This document shows positions 33,946-42,447 of a stretch of DNA of 64,000 nt, one piece after another. The stretch is from positions 62,001 through 126,000 of the forward strand of contig JBLWSY010000010.1 of NCBI GenBank assembly GCA_048270425.1, written 5' to 3'. Position 1 is the first letter of the stretch, and every line of letters begins with the position of its first letter. Source of the stretch: Oceanospirillum sp048270425. GTDB taxonomy: Bacteria > Pseudomonadota > Gammaproteobacteria > Pseudomonadales > Halomonadaceae. A program made the translations under genes and the position numbers. Under the pieces are notes generated by a model. The model was not told the DNA's origin and made no database searches. It saw nothing but the letters and a program-made list of their open reading frames with translations.

Positions 33946-34004
33946 TGTTTTGTAGTTATTCGTGCTTTGTAGTTATCAGTGCTTTGTCGTTATCAGTGCT
34001 TTGT
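33946..34004 (+). repeat. 17-bp tandem repeat, about 3.5 copies
   Basis: Units start at 33946, 33963 and 33980, with a partial one at 33997. The best units are TGCTTTGTAGTTATCAG and TGCTTTGTCGTTATCAG. They fill the start of the 343-bp gap between the GlcG-like gene and hpaD2. The rest of the gap (34005-34261) holds no supported gene, only loosely repeated TTCAG/GCTTTG text. Confidence 0.85.
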
Positions 34005-34261
34005 TATTTTCTTTATTCAGAGCTTTGGGGTTGTTCTGCTACCGGCTGGTGATCTTTACCTTAGCCCACTGGATAGCTTTTTCTATGTTCTTTCTTCGTT
34101 CTTCTTTGCTCTGTTGCTCAGATGGTTGCAGTAAATCGGAGCAGGTTGCCTTGTCGCTCAAGGCGTTTTGCCTGATCACCCTTCTTTGAGGATGTTTTGC
34201 TTCAGGGCTTTGTCTCAGATCTTCCGGTTCAGCTCTTGGTTCAGGTCTGAGATTTGCTCAG

Positions 34262-35113
34262 TTACAGGTGAAACTGAACATTGGTTTGGCCGGTGCCGGA
34301 GCTTTCAAAGTATGGCGTCAGCACTTCGGCTTTACCGTCGTACTTATCCCAACCCAGTGCGCCAAACAGCATCGCGGTGTCGTGCATACCACCTTCACCG
34401 GCGCATTGCAGCGCGTAATCCGGCAGCATCTTCAGGAAGGTAGCGTATTCGCCCTGTGCCCACAGATCCATCACCCGCAGGTCAACCTGCTTATTAAACT
34501 CTTTGGAGATGGTGAAGGTGCCGTTGTTGGCTGCGTAGAGTTCGTTTTCCCAGATTTTGTGGGACAGTGAACCGGATGCCAGCAGCATCACTTTGCTGTC
34601 GCTCTCGCGGATCGCTTCAGCAATCGCTTCGCCCAGCTTGCGGGAATCGTTCAGGTTGTGAACCGTACACCAGGCTGCAATGGAAACCACTTTGAACTCG
34701 CCTTCCGGATCCATAAAGTGCAGCGGAACCAGAGTGCCGTATTCCAGATCCAGCGTCTTAACCTGATGGGACAGGGTGTGAACGCCTTTCTCAGTCGCGC
34801 GCGCTGCAATAGCGTCGCCCAGATCAGGATTGCCCGGATGCTTGTATTCCATGTTCTGGATAAAGTGCGGGAATTCGTGACTGGTATAAACGCCCTCGAA
34901 CAGCTCGTTGCTGTTAACGTGGAAACCGGCATTCACCAGCCAATGAGTATCCAGTACCACAACGGTATCAACACCAGCGGCACGGGCACGACGACCCAGT
35001 TCACGGTGGCCTTCGATAGCCGGTTCGCGGCAACCTTCCAGAGCACCGGGCTGTTGGGAAAGCAGCATGGTTGGTACGTGCGTCACCTTAGCGGCAATAG
35101 TAATTTCACCCAT
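34262..35113 (-). CDS. hpaD: homoprotocatechuate 2,3-dioxygenase (HpaD paralog 2)
   Basis: 283 residues from ATG 35113 (AAGG upstream), matching the length of E. coli HpaD. Class III extradiol features are present: KVTHVPTMLLSQQPGALEGC, DTHWLVNAGFHVN, LASGSLSHKIWENELYAANNG and GEGGMHDTAMLFGALGWDKYDG. It opens the ring of 3,4-dihydroxyphenylacetate to 5-carboxymethyl-2-hydroxymuconate semialdehyde. Two TTAATATGTTAA-like operators lie upstream, placing it in the HpaR-type regulon. This is the better candidate for the true pathway HpaD. Confidence 0.9.
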   Translation of the reverse strand: MGEITIAAKVTHVPTMLLSQQPGALEGCREPAIEGHRELGRRARAAGVDTVVVLDTHWLVNAGFHVNSNELFEGVYTSHEFPHFIQNMEYKHPGNPDLGDAIAARATEKGVHTLSHQVKTLDLEYGTLVPLHFMDPEGEFKVVSIAAWCTVHNLNDSRKLGEAIAEAIRESDSKVMLLASGSLSHKIWENELYAANNGTFTISKEFNKQVDLRVMDLWAQGEYATFLKMLPDYALQCAGEGGMHDTAMLFGALGWDKYDGKAEVLTPYFESSGTGQTNVQFHL

Positions 35114-35273
35114 CTTCTTCACCTTTTCTTGTTCTAAGTGGTTTTAGTGGCAGAGCCTGCCTCAGGTAATCCCGATTGGTCACTTGGCTCTGTTGTCTCG
35201 TCTTGCCGGCCCCTGAACCGTAAACACATTGCAAGCTGTCACCGTGGCTCGATACTGAGCGAAACGGATAAAG

Positions 35274-35308
35274 TTAATATGTTAAGTAAAAATATAGATA
35301 ACATGTTA
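35274..35308. promoter_or_regulatory. HpaR-type operators upstream of hpaD2
   Basis: TTAATATGTTAA at 35274-35285 is an exact copy of the motif found before the other hpa genes. TAACATGTTA at 35299-35308 is a perfect palindrome of related sequence. Their centres are 24 bp apart, and they lie about 165 bp upstream of the hpaD2 start. Confidence 0.8.
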
Positions 35309-35432
35309 ACTATTGTCAACGCAGGATGCGGTCTTTGGGGCAGTTTTCTATTGAGACAGGTCAGGGTTTCGTTGGAGCTGGAATGAGAGCAGCCCCATTG
35401 GGGCTGCTTTCAGATGTCGCTAGGCCGAATGA

Positions 35433-35963
35433 TCAAGGCTCGAGATTGATAATCTCGCTCAGCAGTTCATTCAGCTGCTGGAGTTTCTCTTTCGAGATCT
35501 GGTTAGTGAGGTCGCCGTAACGGCCTTCCAGACGGGGGCTGAGTTCTTTGAACAGCTCCTTGGCCTGATCGGTCAGGCTAATCAGAACACGACGTTGGTC
35601 CTCAGTGGACTTGCGGCGCTTCAGGTGGCCCTGGCTTTCCAGTCGGTTGATGATACCGGTGAGGCTGGGGCTGAGAATGCAGCACAGCTCTGCCAGCTGT
35701 TTGGATTCCAGCTCTTCATATTCATTCAGCGCCCGGATCACCCGCCACTGCTGTTCCGTCAGCCCCGCTTCCTGAAGAATCGGCCGGAAGAACGACATGG
35801 TCGTTTCGCGGGCTTTCAGTAACTTCAGCGGGATAGAGTCGTTAAACTTACGCATCTGATCAAATTTCCGTTGCAGGCTCACGGCCTGATCGGACGCTTC
35901 ATCCTCACGGTTCTGATTTTCCGGTGCAGGGTTGGCGTCATATTTCTTTGCTTCAGCGAACAC
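35433..35963 (-). CDS. hpaR: MarR family regulator, HpaR-like (homoprotocatechuate operon repressor)
   Basis: The core SIPLKLLKARETTMSFFRPILQEAGLTEQQWRVIRAL and the winged helix with LSPSLTGIINRLESQGHLKRRKSTEDQRR match HpaR repressors closely. The GTG at 35963 was chosen because GGAGG lies six bases upstream, inside the end of the transporter gene. That gives 176 residues, with about 36 polar residues ahead of the normal HpaR start. An internal ATG at 35855 would give the classical length but has a poor ribosome binding site. The protein overlaps the transporter gene by 11 bases and is probably translationally coupled. The TTAATATGTTAA sites are its likely targets. Confidence 0.88.
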   Translation of the reverse strand: MFAEAKKYDANPAPENQNREDEASDQAVSLQRKFDQMRKFNDSIPLKLLKARETTMSFFRPILQEAGLTEQQWRVIRALNEYEELESKQLAELCCILSPSLTGIINRLESQGHLKRRKSTEDQRRVLISLTDQAKELFKELSPRLEGRYGDLTNQISKEKLQQLNELLSEIINLEP

Positions 35964-37275
35964 CGTTAGCCTCCATGGTAAAGAGGATGGCGGTGCCAAA
36001 GAGCAGCATGATTATAGAGTAGGGCATATTGTCCCGAAGCATGGCTCGATTGGGAACCTTAAATTGATTATGAATAATGATATTGACCCCGCTGAACAGA
36101 GAACCGGACATCGCCAGGGATACGCTCATCATGTAGGCGATCGCCATCAGGTGAGGTGTCACCGTGTTGTGGGCCATCAGACCGGCAAAAATAGCCACCA
36201 GTGCAAACTGGTGAATGCCCAGACTTGAGATAACAAAGATCAGCAGCATGACACTGGCCGCAACCAGTGCATTGGTATCGCCAAAGGGCGAGTGAATCAG
36301 ACCGGCCGCGATACAGGCTTTAACCCCTGCCGCCAGAAAACCCGCCGCCAGAAACAGAGAGATCTCCGGTCGGGTATTGGGCAGTTGTTCGGCGATGTGA
36401 TTCTGAATTTTCCCGCCGGTTTCAGCTGCGCCTTTCAGCAGCAGAATCCAGAGCAGAGGCACGGCTACCGCAACTGTTGAGATGATCACCAGCATCGGCA
36501 GATCCGGCAGCAGCTGATGAACCAGCAGTAAAGTGGCGATCAGCAGCACCGGCAACGCCAGCGAGGATAAGGTGATGGGATAACCCTGATAGGGCATGAG
36601 ATCGTCATGGTTGCGGATGCGGGCTTCAACCAGAGTTACGGCAAAACCGAAGGCCACAATCGCCAGCGCCCAGGGGTAGACTTTACCCATCTCAACCCCC
36701 GGCACCAGTTCCAGTACCAGCGGAATCATACTCAGGAAGGGCGACCAGAAAACCGCCAGGGAAAAGCCACGGGTCAGTAATCGATATGAGAGTGGGTTCA
36801 GTTTCGCGCCATTACTCTGGTTCTGGCGAACCTGATCGCCAAACAGAAACAGGGAAGAGAAGTTCGCCACCGAAGAGAAAAGGTGCATACCGCCGAGGGT
36901 GGCCGCAAAGCTCTTCATGCCACGGGTTTTGCCACCGGCATGAACCTTGGTCGCCAGTCGGATAAAGCTGACAGCGGTGAGTAGCATTGCCAGTTTTATA
37001 TGTTCATCCAGGAGACCAAACAGATCCAGTTGGCCGGTTTCCCACCATGCCCAAAGCCCGAAAGCAATGCCTGCCGCCATCAGGGCTACAACCGGTGTGC
37101 GCTGCTTTTTGGTCAGGCGGGTAAACTCAATGGCGATAAAAGACCACACCAGTACCGTCGCCGCATCTCGGGTATCCGCCAGCTGCAGCGTATCCGTCAG
37201 GGTCAGCGCCCAGGTCAGCACCAGCAGAATACCGGTCGGTAGCGGTTTGTTGAGGGTGGAGGTTACCGTGGTCAA
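35953..37275 (-). CDS. polytopic membrane transporter of the ion-transporter (ArsB/NhaD-like) type
   Basis: 440 residues with about twelve hydrophobic segments in two halves. The second half begins after a polar loop (GAAETGGKIQNHIAEQLPNTRPE). The FLAAGFLAAGVKACIAAGLIHSPFGD and MMSVSLAMSGSLFSGVNIIIH segments recall the re-entrant loops of the ion-transporter superfamily (ArsB/NhaD/CitMHS-like), but I cannot name a family. It is the first gene of an operon with the HpaR-like regulator, and a TTAATATGTTAA operator lies 13 bp upstream. An aromatic acid or pathway-related anion is a likely substrate (inference). Confidence 0.6.
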   Translation of the reverse strand: MTTVTSTLNKPLPTGILLVLTWALTLTDTLQLADTRDAATVLVWSFIAIEFTRLTKKQRTPVVALMAAGIAFGLWAWWETGQLDLFGLLDEHIKLAMLLTAVSFIRLATKVHAGGKTRGMKSFAATLGGMHLFSSVANFSSLFLFGDQVRQNQSNGAKLNPLSYRLLTRGFSLAVFWSPFLSMIPLVLELVPGVEMGKVYPWALAIVAFGFAVTLVEARIRNHDDLMPYQGYPITLSSLALPVLLIATLLLVHQLLPDLPMLVIISTVAVAVPLLWILLLKGAAETGGKIQNHIAEQLPNTRPEISLFLAAGFLAAGVKACIAAGLIHSPFGDTNALVAASVMLLIFVISSLGIHQFALVAIFAGLMAHNTVTPHLMAIAYMMSVSLAMSGSLFSGVNIIIHNQFKVPNRAMLRDNMPYSIIMLLFGTAILFTMEANGVR

Positions 37276-37287
37276 ATTAAAATCTCA

Positions 37288-37299
37288 TTAACATATTAA
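37288..37299. promoter_or_regulatory. HpaR-type operator upstream of the transporter/hpaR operon
   Basis: TTAACATATTAA is the exact reverse complement of TTAATATGTTAA. It lies 13 bp upstream of the transporter start, suggesting that the MarR protein represses its own operon. Confidence 0.8.
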
Positions 37300-37385
37300 G
37301 TATCTGGTTAGTCTAACCGATTTTTTGCGGAATGTAAGGCTTCAGCGGGGATTTGTAGGGATACAAAGAGTTTTCGGGGGGAAGG

Positions 37386-38294
37386 CTACAGCGAACTCTG
37401 CAGCCGGAAGTCTTTCGGGGTCAGGCCGGTTTGCTTACGAAAGAAGCGGGAGAAGTAGGAGGGGTCGGTAAAGCCCAGCTCAAAGCCGATATCGTTAATG
37501 CTGAGGTTGGAGTAGCGCAACATGCGTTTGCTCTCCTGCAGGACACGTTCGTGAATCAGCTTCTTGGGCGGGCAGTTGGCGACCCGCTGGCAGATATGAT
37601 TCAGGCGGCTTTCGGAGACGCCGATGGTGGAGCAGTATTTGCTCAGCGGCCAGCGGTTGCGGAACTCCTGTTCGAGCTGTTCCGAGAAGCGGCGAAACAG
37701 GCGCAGTTCTTCACTGGCAACGGTCTGGGTTTCAGTATTTTCTGGTGCAAGGCGCATCATCTGTAACAGCATAAGGCGCACGATGCTTTCAAGAGCAAAG
37801 TTCTTGTCGCTGTGTTCGCTCTGCCATTCATCCTGCAGGGCTTCAAAGCTGTGTTCCAGTCGATGCCAGAGTTTCAGCTGATCGTCGCTTAACAGACGCT
37901 TTTCAATACAGATGGGGCGGATATGTTCGCTGTCCAGCTGGTTGTTCTGGCTGTCGCTGAGCAGATACCAGATCAGGGACTGATGCACGGTCAGCACGTA
38001 ACCAGTAATACCCGGTTGGGTCATAAAGGAGTGAGGGATCGCAGGTGGCGTCAGAAAAACGCAGGCACCTTCGCAGTTGTAAACCGCTTCATCGATATAG
38101 AAGTGGCTTTTGCCGCCATGAATAAAGTGAATCTGCAGAAACTGGGCGTGCAGATGCACTGGCATATCACGACCAAAGAAATCCGCCATGCGCCCCAGTA
38201 CATCAAAGTGGATGGAGGCTTCAGCGAAGTGCTGGTCGTAATCCTGACCGATAACAATGTTGGGGATCCATTCGTCGTTATGGTTTACCGGCAT
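37386..38294 (-). CDS. hpaA: AraC family activator, HpaA-like
   Basis: 302 residues. The N-terminal cupin (HAQFLQIHFIHGGKSHFYID, then FLTPPAIPHSFMTQPGITGYVLTVHQSLIWYLL) and the C-terminal double helix-turn-helix (RLNHICQRVANCPPKKLIHER, then GFTDPSYFSRFFRKQTGLTPKDF) are those of HpaA, the AraC-type activator that responds to 4-hydroxyphenylacetate in enterobacteria. It lies within the hpa region between the transporter and hpaI. It probably activates the hydroxylase genes. Confidence 0.88.
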   Translation of the reverse strand: MPVNHNDEWIPNIVIGQDYDQHFAEASIHFDVLGRMADFFGRDMPVHLHAQFLQIHFIHGGKSHFYIDEAVYNCEGACVFLTPPAIPHSFMTQPGITGYVLTVHQSLIWYLLSDSQNNQLDSEHIRPICIEKRLLSDDQLKLWHRLEHSFEALQDEWQSEHSDKNFALESIVRLMLLQMMRLAPENTETQTVASEELRLFRRFSEQLEQEFRNRWPLSKYCSTIGVSESRLNHICQRVANCPPKKLIHERVLQESKRMLRYSNLSINDIGFELGFTDPSYFSRFFRKQTGLTPKDFRLQSSL

Positions 38295-38362
38295 GGGGCT
38301 TCAATCTGCTGACAAATTATGGGTCGTATTCAGACAAGCATAACCCAGCCTGTCTTGGTGTG

Positions 38363-38407
38363 AAGAAAAAATCGCCCGGTGTTTTCGGGGTAGGAAAACA
38401 CCGGGCG
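38363..38407 (-). terminator. strong Rho-independent terminator for hpaI (minus strand)
   Basis: A perfect 14-base stem (38373-38386 with 38394-38407) and 7-base loop. On the minus strand it is followed by ATTTTTTC. It ends the hpaG-hpaH-hpaI transcript. Confidence 0.88.
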
Positions 38408-38470
38408 AAAGAGGCATCTCTTTGTTTCTGTCTGAGAAGACAGGATCAGGACTGTTTTATCTGATGGTTG

Positions 38471-39280
38471 TCAGTAAACGGAGCCTTTTTCTGCTTTAGG
38501 GGCTTCGATATTGGCTTTGAACTTGGCCGCCAGATCGTTGGAGGACTTCATCAGCAGGCCGGTATCGGTACCGACACCAACAAAGAGTGCGCCCAGTTCG
38601 ATATAGCGCTGAGCCAGCGCCTGGTCAGCGATCAGAATGCCCGGTGCTTTTCCGGCAGCAACAATCTTGGCGATGCTCTCTTCAATCACCTTCTGCACTT
38701 CAGGGTGCCCCGGGTTGCCGATATAGCCCATAGAGGCGCTCAGGTCAGATGGGCCGATAAAGACGCCATCGACACCTTCTGTGGCCAGAATGTCATCCAG
38801 ATTCTCAACACCTTTCGGGGTTTCGATTTGAATCAGTACGCAGATTTCGTCATTGGCGGTCTGCAGATATTCCGGCATACGGTTGAAACCGGAAGCACGT
38901 GCCAGAGCGCTACCCACACCACGAATGCCCTGCGGTGGATAACGGGTTGCAGAAACGACATCCGCTGCCTGTTCACCGGTTTCCACCATAGGAGCCAGAA
39001 TGGTCTGTGCGCCTAAGTCCAGAATCTGCTTGATGCGAACTGCATCCGGCCATGGCGGACGAACAATCGGATGTGACGGGTAAGGTGCAATCGCCTGCAG
39101 CTGACCGAGAATGGTTTGCAGATCGTTTGGCGCGTGTTCGGCGTCGATCAGCAGCCAGTCAAAACCGGCACCGGCCAGTAGTTCTGCGGTGTAGCTGTTT
39201 GCCAGACCCAGCCAAAGGCCGATCTGCGCGGTATCACCCTGTTTCAGGGCTTGCTTAAAGGTATTGGTTGGAGCGGGCAT
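38471..39280 (-). CDS. hpaI: 4-hydroxy-2-oxoheptane-1,7-dioate aldolase
   Basis: 269 residues from ATG 39280 (AGGAG upstream); the open frame to 39367 is not supported. HpcH/HpaI class II aldolase residues are visible: the catalytic His in LLIDAEHAPND, Arg in PIVRPPWPD, the metal-binding Glu in IQIETPKG and Asp in VFIGPSDLSASMG. It splits the last intermediate into pyruvate and succinic semialdehyde. It follows hpaH on the same strand and is closed by a strong terminator. Confidence 0.93.
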   Translation of the reverse strand: MPAPTNTFKQALKQGDTAQIGLWLGLANSYTAELLAGAGFDWLLIDAEHAPNDLQTILGQLQAIAPYPSHPIVRPPWPDAVRIKQILDLGAQTILAPMVETGEQAADVVSATRYPPQGIRGVGSALARASGFNRMPEYLQTANDEICVLIQIETPKGVENLDDILATEGVDGVFIGPSDLSASMGYIGNPGHPEVQKVIEESIAKIVAAGKAPGILIADQALAQRYIELGALFVGVGTDTGLLMKSSNDLAAKFKANIEAPKAEKGSVY

Positions 39281-39315
39281 GTTGCTCTCCTGAAACCTGG
39301 TGGTTATCTGAAAAT

Positions 39316-39347
39316 CGGTAGGTTGGATAAGCGAAGCGCCATCCGAC
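39316..39347 (+). repeat. dispersed GTAGG/GCGAAGCG palindromic repeat, divergent copy
   Basis: CGGTAGGTTGGATAAGCGAAGC plus its complementary arm GCCATCCGACG belong to the same dispersed family as the elements at 16033 and 40379. It lies between hpaH and hpaI. Confidence 0.65.
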
Positions 39348-39413
39348 GCTTCTCTTATGCCGAACAATCCGTCTTATCTGAAACGAACCACTTTTATTTA
39401 AAGAAGCAGCTAG

Positions 39414-40217
39414 TTATTTAAAGAAGCAGCTGATGCTACCCAGTGGGCCGTAATCCACCTGGAAGGTATCACCTTTACGTGCGGCAACCGGACGGGTGAA
39501 AGAACCGCCCAGAATGATCTGACCCGGCTCCAGTGTGATGCCGTATGGGTGCAGACGGTTTGCCAGCCATGCCACGCCGTTTGCCGGGTGATTCAGTACA
39601 CCAGCAGCAACACCGGTTTCTTCGATCACGCCATTACGGTACATCATGGCGGATACCCAGCGCAGATCCATCTCGGATGGTTTGATCGGACGACCACCCA
39701 TGATGATGCCGCCGTTGGCTGCGTTATCAGCGATGGTGTCGAACACTTTACGTGGACGACCGGATTCCGGGTCGATGGACTGAGAACGGGCATCGATCAG
39801 TTCCAGCGCCGGAATCACGTAATCGGTGGCGTTGTAAACATCAAAGATGGTGCAGTTCGGGCCGGACAGAGGCTTCTTCAGAATGAAGGCCAGTTCCACT
39901 TCGATACGGGGCACGATAAAACGATCAGTCGGGATATCACCGGCATCTTCAAACAGCATATCGTCCAGCAGCGTGCCGTAATCCGGCTCATCAATCTGGG
40001 AGGACATCTGCATGGCGCGGGAGGTCAGGCCGATTTTGTGGCCGATGATCTTACGACCTTCTGCCAGCTTAAGTTTCAGCCATTCGCTCTGAATCTTATA
40101 AGCGTCAGGAATGGTGATCTCAGGGTATTGCAGGGAGATCTGACGAATCTGTTTGCGGTCTTTTTCAGCCTGATGCAGCTGTGCCGCGCAATCTTTAATA
40201 ATCTCTTCGGAAAGCAT
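39414..40217 (-). CDS. hpaH: 2-oxo-hept-4-ene-1,7-dioate hydratase
   Basis: 267 residues from ATG 40217, exactly the length of characterised HpaH. Hydratase/FAH-like fold motifs are present: KIGLTSRAMQ, EPDYGTLLDDM, the metal-site run PRIEVELAFIL, and the late LGGSFTRPVAARKGDTFQVDYG. It hydrates 2-oxohept-4-enedioate to 4-hydroxy-2-oxoheptanedioate for HpaI. Repeat elements flank it on both sides. Confidence 0.93.
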   Translation of the reverse strand: MLSEEIIKDCAAQLHQAEKDRKQIRQISLQYPEITIPDAYKIQSEWLKLKLAEGRKIIGHKIGLTSRAMQMSSQIDEPDYGTLLDDMLFEDAGDIPTDRFIVPRIEVELAFILKKPLSGPNCTIFDVYNATDYVIPALELIDARSQSIDPESGRPRKVFDTIADNAANGGIIMGGRPIKPSEMDLRWVSAMMYRNGVIEETGVAAGVLNHPANGVAWLANRLHPYGITLEPGQIILGGSFTRPVAARKGDTFQVDYGPLGSISCFFK

Positions 40218-40323
40218 CTTGATAGTCCTGTGTGCAAACCGTTGGTCGTTTTGATGGTCGATCATCTGGCCGACCAACGGTTTTTTTTATTCTTGTTGTT
40301 ACAGGCTGTGAAAGAAATCCTAA

Positions 40324-40411
40324 GGTAGGATGGGCTAAGGGCACGCAGTGGCCGAGCCCATCAATAGATCTCGGAATTTGATGGGCACGCTTCGCTTTGC
40401 ACCATCCTACG
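40324..40411. repeat. inverted pair of the dispersed GTAGGATGGG repeat
   Basis: A + copy (40324-40363) and a - copy (40379-40411) face each other, giving GTAGGATGG / CCATCCTAC ends and a long potential hairpin between hpaH and hpaG. The - copy matches 16033-16065 at all but one of 33 positions. Confidence 0.8.
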
Positions 40412-40475
40412 ATCCTGTTTTACCTGCTTAGATGATTACGTTCACAGCCTTTTGACGTTGGATTAAACCGCGGGG

Positions 40476-41240
40476 TTAGCCCAGCGTTTTCAGGTAGTCG
40501 TCTTCGCTGATGATGTGGTTCACCAGACGACCAACGCCTTCAACCTCTGTGACGATCTCATCACCCGGCTTCACATCCGCCAGACCTTCCGGCGTACCGG
40601 TAAAGATCATATCGCCCGGTTCCAGGGTCATGATGTTGCTCAGGTATTCCACCAGATAAGGAATGTTGAATACCAGATCTGAGGTGTTGCCTTCCTGCTT
40701 CAGTTCACCGTTGATATAGGTGCGCAGAGTCAGGTTGTGCGGATCGGCAACGTCGTTAGCGTCAACAATGTAAGGGCCAACCGGCGTACAGGTGTCACGA
40801 CTCTTAACCCGCAGGTTCGGACGATAGTAGTTTTCCAGATAGTCACGGATCGCGTAGTCGTTACCTACGGTGTAGCCGCCGATGTAATCCATCGCGTCTT
40901 CACGGGAAACGTTTTTCGCGGTTTTACCGATGATGGCGACCAGTTCGCACTCGTAGTGCATGTAATCCACGTTGTCCGGACGGTAGGTGTTTTTGTTGTG
41001 ACCCAGCAGCGTGTTCGGTGCTTTCAGGAACACCAGAGGTTCGTCCGGAGCCTTGAAAGACAGCTCGGCAGCGTGGTCAGCATAGTTGATCGCCAGAACA
41101 AAGATCTTGCCGTCGCAAGGTGGCTGCCAGTCAGCATCTGCCTGAGCAATAACAGTACCGTCAGCCAGAACAGCATCCAGATTGTCGTTAACGGTAACGT
41201 TGGTTAGTTCACCGTTTAAAAGAATACGTGCGCGTTTCAT
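40476..41240 (-). CDS. hpaG2: HpaG C-terminal-type subunit (homoprotocatechuate isomerase/decarboxylase, FAH fold)
   Basis: 254 residues of the fumarylacetoacetate hydrolase fold. Active-site metal ligands fall in the run HYECELVAIIGK, and the GGYTVGNDYAIRDYLENYYRPN and FTGTPEGLADVKPGDEI segments are typical. It corresponds to the C-terminal half of the fused E. coli HpaG, which isomerises and decarboxylates 5-oxopent-3-ene-1,2,5-tricarboxylate. The other half is the separate gene just upstream, 12 bp away. Confidence 0.9.
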   Translation of the reverse strand: MKRARILLNGELTNVTVNDNLDAVLADGTVIAQADADWQPPCDGKIFVLAINYADHAAELSFKAPDEPLVFLKAPNTLLGHNKNTYRPDNVDYMHYECELVAIIGKTAKNVSREDAMDYIGGYTVGNDYAIRDYLENYYRPNLRVKSRDTCTPVGPYIVDANDVADPHNLTLRTYINGELKQEGNTSDLVFNIPYLVEYLSNIMTLEPGDMIFTGTPEGLADVKPGDEIVTEVEGVGRLVNHIISEDDYLKTLG

Positions 41241-41252
41241 GGTGACTTCCCC

Positions 41253-42005
41253 TTAACCCAGCTCTGCTTCGTTGATGACTTTGTTCTCCAAACGACCGAT
41301 GGAATCGATCTCGATGGCAACGGTATCACCGGCTTTCAGTGCCAGCTTTTCTGTACGCAGTGGCGTACCGGCGATAATCAGATCGCCTTCCTGCAGGGTC
41401 ATAAAGCTGCTCAGGTAGCTGACGATTGTTGGCAGGCTGTGAACCAGCTGATCGGTGCTGGTGCTGTGAACCAGTTCGTCGTTAATAAAGGTGTTGATCG
41501 CCAGTTTTTCCGGGCTGGAAACATCTTCTTTATTCACAACCCATGGGCCTATGGGGCAGAAACCATCACGGCACTTGGCTTTTACCGCAGGACGATAGAA
41601 AGAACCTTCAGCCAGAGAGACTTCGTTGACGATGGTGTAACCGGTAACGTAATCCATGGCGTTCTCTTCAGAAACGCGGGTGGCCTGTTTGCCGATGACG
41701 ATACCCAGAGATGGGCCTGCATAAATAGTGGTGCCGTCTGCAGGAGCCGGGATCGCTGCGCCATAACCGATATGAGTGTTAGGGGTTTTGATGTGCAGTA
41801 CCGGCGTTTTCGGCGGATTAACATGGGGCTTTTCGTTAAAAGCCTGCTCCAGGCTGGCGCAAAGCTCTTTGTCGTTCAGCGCGATGCCAAACACGGTGCC
41901 TGTGGTTGCAGGCAGCCATTGCTGTGACGTCATGTCCTGCTTTTGATTCGGGTCGATAGCCAGCTCAGTTGCTACGCCATCCTTCAGGATTCGGCTGTGC
42001 CTCAT
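41253..42005 (-). CDS. hpaG1: HpaG N-terminal-type subunit (homoprotocatechuate isomerase/decarboxylase, FAH fold)
   Basis: 250 residues, paralogous to the following gene: TPVLHIKTPNTHIGYG, the region SLGIVIGKQATRVSEENAMDYVTGYTIVN, and TLQEGDLIIAGTPLRTEKL. It matches the N-terminal half of E. coli HpaG. One or more of the acidic metal ligands of the FAH site seem replaced here (SLGIVIG instead of ECELVAIIG), so the two subunits probably have different or shared roles. First gene of the hpaG-hpaH-hpaI run, with HpaR-type operators upstream. Confidence 0.88.
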   Translation of the reverse strand: MRHSRILKDGVATELAIDPNQKQDMTSQQWLPATTGTVFGIALNDKELCASLEQAFNEKPHVNPPKTPVLHIKTPNTHIGYGAAIPAPADGTTIYAGPSLGIVIGKQATRVSEENAMDYVTGYTIVNEVSLAEGSFYRPAVKAKCRDGFCPIGPWVVNKEDVSSPEKLAINTFINDELVHSTSTDQLVHSLPTIVSYLSSFMTLQEGDLIIAGTPLRTEKLALKAGDTVAIEIDSIGRLENKVINEAELG

Positions 42006-42118
42006 GGCGAAATCTCCAGTTTCTTGGATTCTTGAATGTATGGATACGAAATCAGTATCTATGCCAATTACTTTCTATGTTAAGTAGTTTTGCTATTAAG
42101 GCTGGGAATGTCAATAAC

Positions 42119-42130
42119 TTAATATGTTAA
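42119..42130. promoter_or_regulatory. HpaR-type operator in the hpaG/hpaE divergent gap (hpaG side)
   Basis: An exact TTAATATGTTAA, 114 bp upstream of hpaG1. A weaker CTATGTTAAGTAG sequence lies at about 42075. The 442-bp divergent gap has no gene. Confidence 0.8.
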
Positions 42131-42273
42131 TTAAATTCCTGATCCCGTGACCGGTTTCTCCCGGTTCAGTATTTATCTGCTCTGTGGAGCAGTTCTTGTC
42201 GTTTTTGCCTAAGAGTAGACTAAAGTTATCAGACCAATTTTAGTTTCAGGAGCAACTTCTGAGTTGACAATCG

Positions 42274-42306
42274 TTAATATGTTAAATAAATTGATTAATA
42301 TGTTAA
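42274..42306. promoter_or_regulatory. paired HpaR-type operators in the hpaG/hpaE divergent gap (hpaE side)
   Basis: Exact TTAATATGTTAA copies at 42274-42285 and 42295-42306 are spaced 21 bp start to start, two helical turns, so they lie on one DNA face. They are about 140-175 bp upstream of hpaE. Confidence 0.85.
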
Positions 42307-42447
42307 GTTGTTAGCCGGCAGGATGAGTTCAGCCTCGTTGCCGGACACAACAGCGGCTCACTCTTTACAGACTGACGATTTTACAGACAGGCGATTGGCT
42401 CACCAGGAGCTGTCGGCTAAGTGCATACGGTAGGACGGAAACGAACA

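Noticed and set aside
33962..34189. 75-codon hydrophobic frame in the gap before hpaD2
   Set aside because: It is a translation of the 17-bp tandem repeat and Cys/Leu-rich filler, with no start signal.
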